A stretch of 64,000 nt of DNA from Escallonia rubra (GCA_033065855.1 JAVXUO010000067.1:124001-188000), one strand, 5' to 3'; shown: positions 44,612 to 57,118, counted from the first letter of the stretch. Made by a program: numbers and translations. The notes: generated from the sequence alone by a model not told the origin.

Positions 44612-44884
44612 TTAGATGTAGCCAGCGAATTTTAGAACTGAAACCACCATGGAAGATGCTTCACCACTCAAAGCTGAAATGGAGAATGACCGACTTAACG
44701 AGTTTAAATATGAGGCAATTGACGGCATACACTGTGATCCAACAAAAAGAACACAACCAATCACATGAAAGGTAAAAGGCATGAAAGCAAAGAATGCGAA
44801 ATAAAATAGTGCACAGAGGACATGAAAGAAGTAAGCCGTCACCAAGGCAAATTCATAAATATAAAATCTCAATTTTTTTTTCAA
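44612..44884 (-). CDS. Unrecognised hydrophobic open frame in PIF element B
   Basis: The predicted 90 residues are the same as at 41027-41299 in element A. See that entry for the likely exon part (CMPSIASYLNSLSRSFSISA). It lies about 140 bases upstream, in transcription order, of the frame at 44226-44474 on the same strand, so the two may be neighbouring exons of one captured gene. Confidence 0.3.
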   Translation of the reverse strand: MKKKLRFYIYEFALVTAYFFHVLCALFYFAFFAFMPFTFHVIGCVLFVGSQCMPSIASYLNSLSRSFSISALSGEASSMVVSVLKFAGYI

Positions 44885-45363
44885 GAAGTGTACACACTAC
44901 ACAAGAATGCTACATCTGATTTTCTCACATTGTTTTTAATTTTTTCTTTTTTTTCCCCTCAATGAGAACTCTTAATTCTCAACACCAAGACCATACAAAG
45001 CCTTGTTTGGCACTCATAAAATGACAATCAGATAACTCAATAGTCTACCCATGACAATGGAAGCAAAATACACAGACCTAGTGTGCTTAAAGCCCCTCCC
45101 TTGAGTTGATCTTGGGCCTGCTTCCAAATTCCTTTCTTTTACGGTGATATGGAAATATGTTGAGTGAAAATACTAGGAAGACATTATTCGAGTAACCGAT
45201 GATCACAAATGATCACCATGAAGAACTAAAGTGAACATGAGTTGTAGAATTCTCAATTCTAGTGAGGCACATGTGATTCCACCCCGAAACCTTGCTCCCG
45301 TTCCTGCTCCCATGCTGAAAACTACTAAACTGGTAATGTTTCCCTCTCTGGAGGCTCACACCT

Positions 45364-47931
45364 TGTAATACCCCGCACCTAGAATACGGTTTACGCTGAA
45401 TCTTAGGATTTTAGTTATTCCTTTAGAGGCAATTGTGGTAATATACACTAATTTGGGGTCTTTAGCAACGATTATTACTAGCAATATTGATTGTGACCTT
45501 TAGTGACAATTTATAATGCTCCTAAGTTGCAAATTAGTGGGTGGGGAGAATGTAACGCCCGAAATTTTATTTTCATCGACGAAACTTTATGTGTCAAAAT
45601 TTTTTATTGTTCCTTACTTTAAGTAAAAAATTTGTAGTCTTTTAAAGGAATGTGGGTGAGACGAGAAAATAGCTAAGTGTGAGAGGGGTCTTTAGATATT
45701 TCCAACCTAGGGCAACCATATATAAAGAGAGCCTCGAGAGGGCAGCCGTCCAAAAAGTCTCTGCCTACCACCTTTACGTGAAAGTCAAAGAGGAAGAGAG
45801 AGGGGAAAACCAAGCTAGGGAAAGGAAAAATTCAAGGTAATAAAATCCTTATACTCTCTCCTTAGTTTAGCCATGAAATTGGATGATTAATATATATGTT
45901 TGGTGTGAAATTGGTAGCTTTTGGTGTGTTTGAGAAGAAGGCTGATGTAGAGAAACATAAGAGTGAGTTAGAAGGTTTATCATATCTCCTTTATTTCAAA
46001 TCCATTTGAGATGATTTTTCTTTTTCTGAAAACCTCATTGTGTCTCCTTCAACTTTGTAATTTTGAGTTTTCTCAGAATCCCACGTTGGAAAATTGAAAA
46101 ATGACCTTAAAATTAATTCACTGTAGAAGTCCAGAATTTTCGGTTTCTGGCAGCCACTTCAATTTGTCATAGAAAATTAGTTACTCATGGGATGTTTGTG
46201 AAATTTATATTTCTAGAAATATCATAAAGTCCTCTTAAACTTTCTAGTTTTTAGGTTTCTTATATTCCTAGTATTTCTACTCCAAAATAACCATTGAATA
46301 AACATGGTCTGCTCAGAGATGTGCTGTTTCTATCAGCCACATCGATTTGATATAGAAACTTCATTACTCGTTGTATTTCTTTTATCCTTATATTTATGAA
46401 ACCCTTAGAGAATCTATGTTAAGTTTGTAATTTTTAGTTTTCGAAGATTATTCATGTTTCGGCCTCAAAATGGTCAATGTACAAAACTAGGGTTTGTCGA
46501 AAAATGTTATTTCTAAAATTACATATCAGTCAATTGCCCAAACCTTTTTAAGCCATTAATGAGCATATTTGGGCCTAGTACAAAACGAAAACTCCCATTA
46601 TTTTTGCAAAACCTTGGACTTGGAATTTTCTTTGATTTGTTTGTGCTTGGAAAGGGCTTAAAATGATTTTATTTTGACAAAAGGCTTTTGAATTATTTGA
46701 TATAATAAAAAAATTATTTACAATGATATAAACACACTGAGATACTTGAGTGCTTGAAATTTCATAGCATTTCGGTACCGTTTGAATATATTTTGAAATA
46801 GAAACCTTAGCGCTCAATTTAAGGCGCGATTTAGGATTCTGAAGGGAGAATTCCCAGAAAGGGCATTTTTGCCCGAAAAACCCACCTAGTTTTTTAAAAG
46901 GATATTTTGAGTTATATTGGGTGTATAACGGTATGTTAGGTGCCGGGGATATTTTGGTAATTTTGTGCACTTGAGAGGAAAATTAACACCTAGGCATGAT
47001 TGAAAGGCAATAAATAACATCCATATGATTATTGTTTAGGTTCTGATAGACCAGAGTTAGGACAAGTTTGGGAACAAGAACCAGAACCGCTTAGCTATCC
47101 AAGTAAGTACTCCTGTCATGTTCCTTCATATACTTTATTTGCAAAATATATAAATGTATTCATGATTTAATCAAATCAAAGTTTTTGAAGTTCTTGTACT
47201 GCTTATGATTTCATGTTAAATCATTTGATGAAAATTTGAGTTAAAAAGGCCATGGTCTATTATGTGAGTAGATGATTTAAATTCGGTACATGTTGAATGA
47301 GATGGTAAACTTGACTTGGTTGTTGTGTCCCATATCCAACGAAGGAATGTTGGATTTCGGGCCCTGGTCAACAGGACTTGTACGTTGATGCACAATAATG
47401 TTGCTTGTGGTTCGCCCTTGTGTCCACAGAATTATTATGCCGGGTGTAGGAGGGATTTCGGGCCCTAGTCAAGGGGGTTTCTACGCTGATCGCAGCACAC
47501 TTAAGTATGAAATATATGTGATAGATGCAAATGACCTTTCTTGATAATTAACTCCAGTTGGAGAACCTTTTTTGCAAATGCATATATGTATGTATATATA
47601 ATGAAGAATGTATTGTTATGGTGACATTGAATTCCTGATTTTGAAAAGAGAAATCCATGGCATGTTGTAATTTGAGAATTTTGGAGCTTAGGTCTCCTTG
47701 AATTTCTTCGTAGTTGTCAATGACTTGTGAGTGAGAGTTTTAAATTGATTGTTGAGGAAATTTTATGTGAGGCTTGTAATAGCCAATGAATCGTTTTAGA
47801 ATTTAGCAAGTTGGAATGAATTCTAAGTACAGGTTGAAGTAGGCCTGGTAAAGCCCTGGTGGAGGCTTAATGGGCCAGTGGCCGGTCATAGGCCTAACTC
47901 GTGGGCCTACCTATGGGTTCGGGTCGTGACA
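45364..47931 (+). mobile_element. Gypsy LTR inserted in PIF element B
   Basis: Bounded by TG at 45364 and CA at 47931 (GGGTCGTGACA), with CACCT on both sides (45359-45363 and 47932-47936), so this is an insertion with a 5-base target duplication. A second LTR-like start, TGTAACGCCC at 45551, follows a purine-rich GTGGGTGGGGAGAA, the look of a polypurine tract. So the segment is either a solo LTR or the remainder of an element that has lost its inside. A TATATAAAG at about 45719 would be its promoter. No domains remain; broken fossil. Confidence 0.7.
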
Positions 47932-49271
47932 CACCTGTTCACGCCCACGTTCTATGCAACTAATAAGACGTGGATCAAAACAGCCAAATTACATCCGTTG
48001 GGTTGACCATTAATGGGTGAACAAGCGATAAGGCTTAGTATTTCAAATTTTAGACAGAGAAAAACTACTCAGAAGTAAGCATCAACTATAGAGCAGTTCA
48101 ATGCCAATGACATAACATATTTTTCGAACTATGCTCATTGATGGAAATTGGCATCTTCATACCCCTGGTATAAGTTTCATAAGGAATTGATAAACAGGTT
48201 CACAACAGACTAGTATGTCCAACAGGCAACTCGTTCTCTGAATCAGTAACATTTCATATGCATTGTTTCATGGCCAAACATTCAGCCAAATGAACAAGTT
48301 CATATTCATCTGCACGAGGTTATGAAGTCTCCAGTTGCCCACTAACACAATCTTAGGAAAACCTCCAGCGTTTTGGTTTTGGCTTACGATCAAACACCAG
48401 ATGAACTGAAGCATACACATTTTGAATGGACAAGGGGAACACAGTTGCAAAATCTCATCATTCATCTAAACGGATGAGCCTTATAGAAGGCTATATGTCT
48501 GTTTATCTCAACATGCATATAATTGCGCACTCAGATTATCTCAACATGTCGTGAATCTACGACCTATCACTATAAATAAATAAGTATGAAAGGCTTTATT
48601 CGTCCTAACCCAAATTTTAGGGTTCAACTTCGGACCAATCAGAGTCCAAAGGAAGATATCAAAAGGAGAGTTAAGAAAACCCTAAATCAAGATAACATTT
48701 AAGCCATGTCCATTACAACCATATTTGAACCAAACTCAAAATCAACATCAATAACCAAGTTAATCGAGACATATCAAAGCAAAATCAGTAGAGATGCTTG
48801 ACTAACCTAGACTTTCGTCCGTTGCCGTAAAAAAAGAGTAGATTGTTGCCACTGTCGCCACCGCCGTCAAAATACTAGATCGTAACCGTCGGCGTCTACA
48901 CATTAGATTGTTATTGCTGTGGTGAGGCTGAGTCAAAGAGAAGAGAGAAGGAAGATCATCACTCCCATGGTGAGGTTGAATCAAAGAAAAGAGAAAAGGA
49001 AGAGAGCTCCCAGAACCATCGTCGGCAAAGACTTTGAGCCGATAGATAGAAACAGTGGCAAAATAAGTGGGCTGGAATTGCAAATATGAGGTTGGGCCTT
49101 AAGAATTGGACTCTGTGCTTTATAATATATTTTCAAATTCATGGAATTGGGTATGAATTGGAATTTCAATTCTAAATAAGTTGTCCAATCAGCAGAATTA
49201 TAATTCTTAAGGTCCAATTCCAAAATCTATCTCAATTCCAAGGCTAATTTTGTGATCCAATTGGACCCTTA

Positions 49272-50800
49272 CTATTTCGCACATGTGCATATCACACATT
49301 CACCTATATGTCACACTAGTCGCATTCCACATATAGGGCGAGATAAGCATGGCTTTGCCTTTAAAACAAGGAGCTTTAGTTACAATGAAAGCCAAGACTT
49401 GTTAGCATGAGCCAAATCCTAGGAGTTTAATTTCTACCCCTAGTAGTTAGCATGAACCAAGTCCTACATGTCTCATTTCTACCCCTAGTCTTTTTCCACA
49501 ATGGGCTCATAGGCAGTCGAGCCCAAACTTTCTTTTTCCTTGGAGGCGGAGTCTCTTCCCTCGATCTAATCAATCTCGTGAAGGTCATTGCCATCTTTGT
49601 TAAATGAGGCATCCAAATTCAGCTCCCAGATTTGTATTCCCTTTAATATAGAGATGAAAAAACGTGCACCTCTTCTAGGACGCAGTCAGCCGCCCTTCCC
49701 CTTCCATGAAGCCGACGCCTTTCCTTTCCTAGTATATCCTCGACATGTGCGATAAGAGGATCGGGTCATGTCACCACTCGAATCGTGATGTCCAGATCTT
49801 CAGTTTAGGTAGTCAATTTCACTACCATGTCTTTCAAGCTGTGGATCGTCTTGTATGGGCACAAGAGTTTCTTGGTGTGAACCTATGCATTTTTCAACAA
49901 GTTTAGAGTCAGATATGAAAATAGAGCATAAATGTAAATTATGTGATTTGATGTATCTCCCAAACCTACTCTAGCACCCTCAGTCTGAACACTTCCTCCT
50001 AGTCTTTTGGTCGTGGGATCGATGCCACTCCAAAACTCCCATCTAGTTGTAAGATGTTCATCGTCCAAGGTGAGAAGGGAATTCCTCGTTGTTGACCTCA
50101 TCATCATCATTATTATCGTCATTGTTGGCCCCTCAATCTGACGTCGGTTTGCGTACTATAAAATCTTGAGTCAAAGGGGTTCTAACTCTGATTACACAAA
50201 CTACTTGTATGATCTTACACCTCCTTCCTTGAAGTAGCAACTTAGAGCTACTCACCCATTAGATTCATCTGCAACGCGCGGGCTCTAGCATCATCGAGAT
50301 AAACATCTCCGGTGACAGAAATCGAAGGATTAGGGGATCCTATCCTGAGTGGTGTTGTGGCACCACCCTTTCCCCAAAGAAATTATTTATTGGAAAACCC
50401 AGCTAACAAGGGTTGACTCCATGTCATCTTGAGATTTTCTTTGTATTGTGTTGTCCATTATTTCTAGAGTGAGGTCTATATTGAGGTTTTTGTTGATCAC
50501 AATTAAACAGAACATATTGCAAAAACTAGTTAGTTCAAAATCTTACCGGTCTCCAAGTGTATTTCTTCAAGCATTCTCGATAAAGTGAGACACTAGTTCT
50601 GATTCATCCATTTGAAAGTTCCACTTGTTCATGGCTGTACCCGACCCTTAGCTTTCAGGACAAGTTCGGGGGATGATAAATCAGTACCTCATAGGCTCGA
50701 ACCTCTGTCAAGATAAAATTAGACAAGCCGAGTCATTATGAAATGCACAAACAAATGTGGAACTAAAAGAGGGCGAGTTTGAGATTGTACCTCCTAGACA
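49272..50800. other. Non-coding interval, degenerate
   Basis: No gene supported. 'tagcatgagccaa(a/g)tccta' stretches with 'atttctacccctag' occur twice at about 49403-49495 as a small tandem duplication. On the minus strand there are charged short frames (for example REETPPPRKKKVWARLP near 49520) that could be the low-complexity tail of the mobile-domain relic that follows. Confidence 0.4.
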
Positions 50801-50829
50801 TTGTCATATCCCATATTCCCTAGTTAAAT

Positions 50830-51260
50830 TCCTTTATTCGGCTCACTTCTTGGAGACGTTAAGCATAAAGTGGTTAATGTCTCATCTATCATATACAAGA
50901 TGAATCCTCGAGTAAACTGATACACCACATCTGTCTCAGCCCCCTCGAAAGTCATCCCAGAAAATGTCTTTTGAAAGTAGGGACTAAGATTTGAACTGTG
51001 GAATGTGTCCCAACATCCACCTCACATACTTTACGTCATAGTCTATTTCAAAGTCGCATCTTACATGCCGGCCCGTGACCTTGAACACAGTAGTGTTAGC
51101 AAAGTCATATAGGTTGAGCATCGCCACCCTGATGTGGAATGTATTGGTAGTGTCCCATCGACGCTCACACAAAACTATGAGTAGGCATTTAGTGAATAAG
51201 TGTACCCCGTTGAGAAAATCGCCAAACCTGCTGCCTAATCTTCACAAAGCACCTTTGGGG
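50830..51260 (-). pseudogene. Plant mobile domain (PMD, MAIL/MAIN-like) relic
   Basis: The minus strand reads LCERRWDTTNTFHIRV, then LNLYDFANTTVFKVTGRHV. After a break it reads FEGAETDVVYQFTRGFILYM. This order resembles the plant mobile domain, where a 'LVERW...THTFHLP.GE.T.T..D' block is followed by an 'RAYLLYLLG' block. The frame is interrupted several times. PMD sequences occur both in host genes (MAIN, MAIL1) and inside transposons. Given the surroundings, a transposon relic is likelier. Family call is tentative. Confidence 0.45.
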
Positions 51261-52650
51261 ATCTGCTTCCATCATTCCCATACCTTGTTCGGGAAACCTT
51301 TTAAGTCTAAATCCAGTGCGGTAGGGCTGAAACGCATTTAAAATGTTTTTAAAAAGTCAAAATTCCTTCTTTTAGGCAGTTAATCGTGTATTTTATGTTC
51401 ATTTGTTCTCTCATGCAATTGAATTATCACTAATGTCCTATCATGTTGCATATGTTAACATGAATGACACATCTAAATACACATAACTTTGACACGCATT
51501 TGTTATTCCTAACATGCATTTTTAATTTCATGAATTTGTGGGGTATACCCTGGGATTATTGCATTACGAAACAAACAAAAAATAAAAAATAAAAGAAGGT
51601 TTAGATCTTTACCTTTCATGAATTTGTGGGGTATGCTTTGATCCTTTTTGCTGTGTAGACCTAATTAACTTCTTTGAGCTTCCGACTTTAGGACCTCTGG
51701 TATGTCCCATTTTTTGTCCGTGCGGCCTGCGATAATTTTGGAAAATTTAGGGAGGAAGTGCTCTTATTTTGCCTTAATGTTGAAGGAAGCAGATTAAAAA
51801 ATTGTGAAATGAGGCCAGAAACCGTTTCTTTGCTTTATAATCTAAGTCCAATCTCAAATTAGCTCTCTGATTAACTGGCTGGTAAAAAGGCATTAAGCGT
51901 TAAGTGTAATAGCCGATAAAGTTCAAAGGTAGCAGCAGGTACAGTTAATAACTTTTTAGATATGCACTTTTCCTTGAATCTAAGCAACCAACCCGTTGTT
52001 GGCTCTGACATTTAGGTTCGCCGTTTTCTAGCGTCTAGATGACCAACAATCCCTAAACGTTGGCTCCAGCTTCTAAATATGCTTATTTCCTTAAGTCTAA
52101 GCAACCAAATGCTTCTGTGTGTTGTTGGCTCCAACATTTAGCTTCCATGCATTGTTGACTCCGGCTCTTAGTCATATATCTAGTCTTTCTAGACGACCAA
52201 CCGCTTCCATGCATTGTTAGCTCTGACTTATTCCTTTATCCAACGACCAACTGCTTCCACGCATTATTGACTCTATAATGGTGGTCTTTTTTGTACTTTT
52301 ATACAAACACGCATTATATTCCGTGATGGCGATCTCCCTCACCGAGGGGCTCTATAAATTCCAAATTTTTGTACGTTGCTTTATCTTGTATTCTATTTTA
52401 CTCTAGTCAGGTCCAATCCAGTCTAGTCCAGCTCGGTCCAATCCAATTATGTCCTGTTAGTCTATTTTTATAAGCTTTATTTTATTTTAATTTTATCTAA
52501 GTCCCCACCTTACTTGTGTTGGGCTTAATCCAGGTTAGAGTTTGGTAGTCTAGTCTACTTTAATTTGGATTCTAAGCCTGCTTTTTATTCATTTTTTATT
52601 TTTTTGATGTGCACTTTAATGGAACGTGGGCTTTTCCATCGAGAAAAAGG
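51261..52650. other. Non-coding interval with dispersed short repeats
   Basis: No gene. At 51940-52290 the phrase GCTTCCATGCATTGTTGGCTCC recurs four to five times in variants (CGTTGTTGGCTCTGAC, GTGTTGTTGGCTCCAAC, CATTGTTGACTCCGGC, GCATTATTGACTC), spaced 50-80 bases apart, a decayed tandem array. 52390-52450 has GTCCAATCCAGTCTAGTCC words. 'catgaatttgtggggtat' occurs at 51530 and 51618. It looks like old LTR-element DNA. Confidence 0.45.
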
Positions 52651-52808
52651 TTTTAACGTAAAATTCTAAGAAAAATTGTACATTCTGGTACACCCAAGTG
52701 TATCATGTACGGATATTTTTTTTCGATCATTATTTTCTTTGGTGACGGCTACGGTTGCATCTTCTTCTTTTTGTACAGCTTTTCCTTAGGCCTAGACCCC
52801 CAAGCCTT

Positions 52809-52822
52809 TATATATATAAATA
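52809..52822 (+). promoter_or_regulatory. TATA-rich promoter-like element
   Basis: TATATATATAAATAGCACC lies about 70 bases before a GAGAGAGAGA tract (52888-52902), an arrangement common in plant core promoters. No coding exon is recognised downstream before the exon-like repeats at 53395, so this may be a relic promoter of the gene those units came from or of a retroelement. Confidence 0.35.
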
Positions 52823-53159
52823 GCACCCAGACACTCCTTAAAGACATGGAGAATCTCCCAGCGGTTGCCATAATTCTGTGATATTTTGAGAGAGAGAGAG
52901 AGAAAGAGAATATTTTATGGTCTCCTCCTCGATACACTCGTACAATTGCTCTTACATTTTTGCTTCATTTTTTATACATCCAGATCAGCAGACAGAGAGT
53001 CCAAAATCAAAAGTATTCGATTTTACAGTCCTTTTACTTGTAGTACATTAAATACCTTCCCCATGATCAATTTTTCCAAAAAGTGACAACTTAAAAATCT
53101 AATTTTTTAAATGCACTTCAACACAATGCCACTTTAGAAGATTCCTAGCAAATGCAAAA

Positions 53160-53394
53160 GAAATGTCACACCCATGTCCTCAAGAACAAGGATTGAGATA
53201 CTCGTCAAGCGTCACAAAAGTGATATGATATTGCTGGAAACGTTCCAACATTTTCACCTAAAAGAGAGAAGTCGATCCAGAATGACTGAGAAATGTTGGG
53301 ATCCAAATAGATGTCTGCTTCTTAGTGAAACCCGTACGTTATGGGTACCTTTTTGTGATAGAGTAAATCCAGTGGTTTTTCCCATGAAGGTACT
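53160..53394 (+). other. Unrecognised lead-in to block B
   Basis: A stretch open in frame 53174-53536 without a known domain. It joins the start of the exon-like unit (GGTACTTTTCGGAATTAATG), which corresponds to 1797 in block A. A true exon is possible but unsupported. Confidence 0.25.
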
Positions 53395-54005
53395 TTTCGG
53401 AATTAATGATAGCAACTTTGTAAGGTTATTAGTTGTTTTTGGGCTGATTTCATTTTCCAATCATGTAGTCAATAATCAACATGAAGTTTCATTTTCTTGT
53501 AATTTGAGAGACTATTCATTCCGTTTTGCGCACTAATTTTATCAAAGGCATAAATTATTTTAAGGAAAACGACCTTGTAACCCGTCTTGAAGGTTCATCT
53601 TTTGGCGCCATAAGCAGCCCCGTAGCACCAACAGTCTTAAGCCATAAATTCATTTTTTTTCGAATGGCACGTTCATTGAAAGCTTTTTCTGTGAACTTTA
53701 AACTTGAGAGCAGCTCGAAGGTAATAATTTTATGCATTGGCAAATAAAAGTTATATTTTCTTTAACCAAAACTCAGCGTGGTTTACATTCTCACAACACT
53801 AAACATTGAGGAGCTTGAGAATGAGACCGTAGCAGAGACTCCATAGCAAGATGATTATTACTGGAAAGGCCATGTAGGTACTTCACTCTCGAACATACTT
53901 CCTTGTACCAAGAGAAATCAGCGGCGAAAGATGTGTGTGGGGGGCTTTGCAGAGCACTTACTTGGTAAAACTTGGTAAAGGAAGGCGCTTGGTAAAACTT
54001 AAATA
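53395..54005 (+). repeat. Exon-like tandem unit, block B copy 1
   Basis: Matches block A copy 1 (1790-2405) through GCAACTTTGTAAG, TTTTGGCGCCAT (53600), GAATGAGACCGTAGCAGAGAC and CTTGGTAAAGGAAGGCGC. It is closer to block A copy 1 than to its own neighbour, so the array existed before the block was duplicated. Confidence 0.6.
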
Positions 54006-55025
54006 TTGGGATTCTAAATATGGTTAGAAGTTATTGATTGATTATATTGATTTTTACGAAATCTTTTCATCAGTTTCACTTCGTTCTAGTATGAGAGACT
54101 ATTCGTCGTACCCAGTTTGTACACTACCTTTACCAAAATGGAAGGCGGGATTATGTTTTAATGAAAACGGCGATGTAACGCGCCTTGAAGATTCATCTTT
54201 TGGCGCCACCAACAATCTTAAGCCGTAACTTCATACTTGTACTAATGGCACGATCATTAAAAGGTTTTTTTTTTTTTTTTTTGTAGTTAGTCAATCTTGA
54301 GAGCAGCTTGAAGGAAATAATTTTAGGCATTGGCAAAACAAAAGGTTATAATTTCTTTAATTTAAATTCAGCATGGTATACGTTCTCACAATCCTGAATA
54401 CAGAGGAGCGTAAGAATGAGACCGTGGCGTGGCAGAGACTCCAAAAAGACTCAAATAGGAGCAAGTTTATTATTACCGGAAAGGCCATGTAGGTAATTCG
54501 CTCTCATACTTGTGCCATGAAAAATCAGCGGCGAAAGATGTTGGGGCGCATTGGAGACCGCTTACTTTGTAAAAGAAGCGACCGCAAAGAAGCGCCGTAG
54601 ATCCTGCTCTTATCTCCGTCTTTGTGTTTCTGCGCAAATAAACTTGGCATCGTACATATCCCAGAGACGTTGAGTCACAGCTTTTCCATTTTGAGGCCAA
54701 TTGCTTGAGCGGATGTTCTCAGAAGTGTCACTTTCTGACATGCCTGCCGGTGTCTGGTTCTTCAGTGCGCAATGGGATTACCATATGTTATTGGGTGATG
54801 GCTGTAGATCACTTTGCTGCTTGATACAGATTATATGCAAACTTTTCAATGGTGGAAGAGCTCTTGCTAAACTGCACGTTCTATGTTCGACAAAAGGTTC
54901 GTGAGACTTTGAATTTCGTTCTTTGCGTGTTAACGTAACAATGTTCCTAATTGTATTTTGCTGGAGCATTTTTGTTGTAAATTTTAGCAAGAGCGACAAT
55001 ATACCTTTAGCGGCGATTATTTGCA
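54006..55025 (+). repeat. Exon-like tandem unit, block B copy 2, with 3' extension
   Basis: It has TTTTGGCGCCA at 54198 and a T-run at 54265-54283. It continues past the short unit into the longer 3' stretch (GATGTTGGGGCGCATTGGAG... AGCAAGAGCGACAATA) shared with block A copy 3 (4390-4695). Homology with block A stops near 55025, where the P450 3' region would be expected but the copia element starts soon after. Confidence 0.6.
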
Positions 55026-56089
55026 TCGGGCAAGAAAAAGAAAAAGGAGTTTCTTGGCCTGTATTAGATTGTTAAGAACAAAAACTGTGAAAATCTTGTG
55101 CGTGTATTTTTAATGACTTTAGCAACGTAGCAAGAGAGCTAGAACGTCAACATCTTTTGGTCCTGATTTTCTAACATATTTGTTAGAAAATGAGCCTCGT
55201 ACTTACAGTGAAGCAATGTCGAGTCCCGAAGCTCCTCATTAGAAAGAGGCTATTAACAGTGAAATAGAATCCATCATGCAAAATCATACGTGGGAATTGG
55301 TGGATCTTCCACCTGGAAATAAACCATTAGGGTGTAAATGGATTTTCAAGAGAAAGATAAAAGCCGATGGAACGATCGAAAAATATAAGGCCCGATTGGT
55401 TGTCAAGGGATATAGACAAAAGGAAGGCCTTGATTATTTCGATACATATTCACCAGTTACAAGAATAACATCCATTCGAATATTGATAGCTATTGCAGCT
55501 ATTAATAATCTCGAGATACACCAAATGGATGTGAAAATAGCCTTCCTAAATGGAGATCTAAATGAAGAGATCAATATAGAGCAACCCGAGGGGTTTGTAG
55601 CTCCTGATCATAAAAGGAAGGTGTGCAAGCTTGTTAAATCACTTTATGGACTAAAACAGGCTCCGAAACAATGGCATGAAAAGTTTGATAAAGTCATGAT
55701 CGAAAATGGCTTTAGAATCAACGAATGTGATAAATGTGTCTACGTTAAAGGCACATAAAAAGGATATGTCATTATTTGTCTTCATGTGGATGACATGCTC
55801 ATTATTGGGAGCAATAATGAATTCATTAAGGCTACAAAGAAAATGTTGACCAGTAAATCACTACAAGAAAATGGGTTTTTAGTGACGGAATTTGGCTCTG
55901 TCACAAAAATTCTGTCACCCAACTAACCAATGATAAGCTGCAAAAACTAATGTAGGTTTAGCGACCACATAGTCCGTCGCTAGAAGTTTCAGCAACCAAA
56001 TTTCTCATTTTGATTTAAAAAAATTATTTTGAGCTTTAGAGAAAATCCCTAATGTAATAATCTTAGGTTTTCTTTTCCTTTTCATTCCT

Positions 56090-56440
56090 TTCTCCCTCTC
56101 CCGCCACCCCCTTCTCCCGAGCTCTCACCGCCGCCCCCCTTCTTTTCTCCCCATCTTTCACCGCCGGCCGATTCCCCCCGGCATCCAAGTGACCATCACG
56201 ACCAACGCCGCGTCACCTGGGTTTCCCTTCGTGCCGTGGCTGCCTATTGCTGCTCCTGCCGCACCGCGCCTTTGCTGCTCCTGCCCGACAGCTCCGATCC
56301 GTGGCTGCTTATCTCAATCTCACCGGAAATTTCATCGCCCATTGCTGCTCCTGCCGCGCCGTGCCTTTGATGCTCCTGCCACAGTGGGTTGCTCGTTTAA
56401 TAATTCCAAAGTTAGCAGGTCAGTTCCTGACATAAATAAT
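56090..56440 (+). other. GC-rich leader-like exon inside the CACTA
   Basis: The pyrimidine-rich CTTTCCCTCTCCCGCCACCC is followed by a GC-rich stretch with three repeats of a GCTGCTCCTGCCG phrase. It looks like the 5' leader and first exon of a transcribed gene, with AGTTAGCAGGTCAG as a possible donor. The coding frame 56189-56467 is not recognisable. Confidence 0.35.
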
Positions 56441-57118
56441 GGTGCTTTTCTTAGTTATAGAGTATAAATGTATTAAGCCTAGCTTAATGTTTGCATTCGT
56501 GTTTGTTTAAAGTGGATCTTTGAAAGTATCGGGTTTGCTAGTTACATATATGATGAATGTCTTACTCGATTTGTTGTTTACTATCCTTGAGCTTACATAT
56601 TGTTTGTTTATACATAAGGTATAGCAATCATAGTGCAGGGTTGTGTGAAAAGAGGTTATATGGAATTAGATGAGGGTAATTGGTGATAACTTCCCTTGAA
56701 TTTTAGTAACTAACATGACAAACTTACCTAAGTTGTCGAAATCTGTTTTGTGATGACATTGATCTTGTGGAATTGGAACTCATTGAATTTACTATTTCTA
56801 TAACTTTATGTGCTTGCCAAGTATTGGCATAATCTGTACTCAAATCACATCCGGACATAGAGAAATATGACTATAATTTATATGTCATTGCATACTTATA
56901 TGGTGGTTAATGATGGTTTAGTTTTGAATTGGTGTAATGGTGATCGTTGTGGGCTGGCAGTTTGTTGATGGAAATAATGCAAGTATAAACAGTAGAACCT
57001 TAGTTGTTGTCATGCCATTAAACTATGGGTATTGTGAGCATGGACTTATGTTGTGGATATTATTACGAGTTATCATGTTGGTTGTAGGTTATTTCTATAC
57101 ACATGTATTGCATTGTCC

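Larger units (their letters stand above)
43648..49268. mobile_element. PIF/Harbinger-like element B
   Basis: It begins GGGTCTGATTGGCAAACGG directly after the TTA that ends element A and finishes TTGTGATCCAATTGGACCC before TTA (49269-49271). 5621 bases. The left 2.9 kb is nearly identical to element A. It contains the full LTR insertion (45364-47931). 48000-48780 is non-coding. The right end (48790-48900) has GCCGCC-type words also found in A at 43165-43255. No transposase seen. Confidence 0.75.

Noticed and set aside
54701-54904. 67-codon frame with MFSEVSLSDMPAGVWFFSA
   Set aside because: Part of the 3' extension of the exon-like unit; the matching stretch in block A does not keep it.
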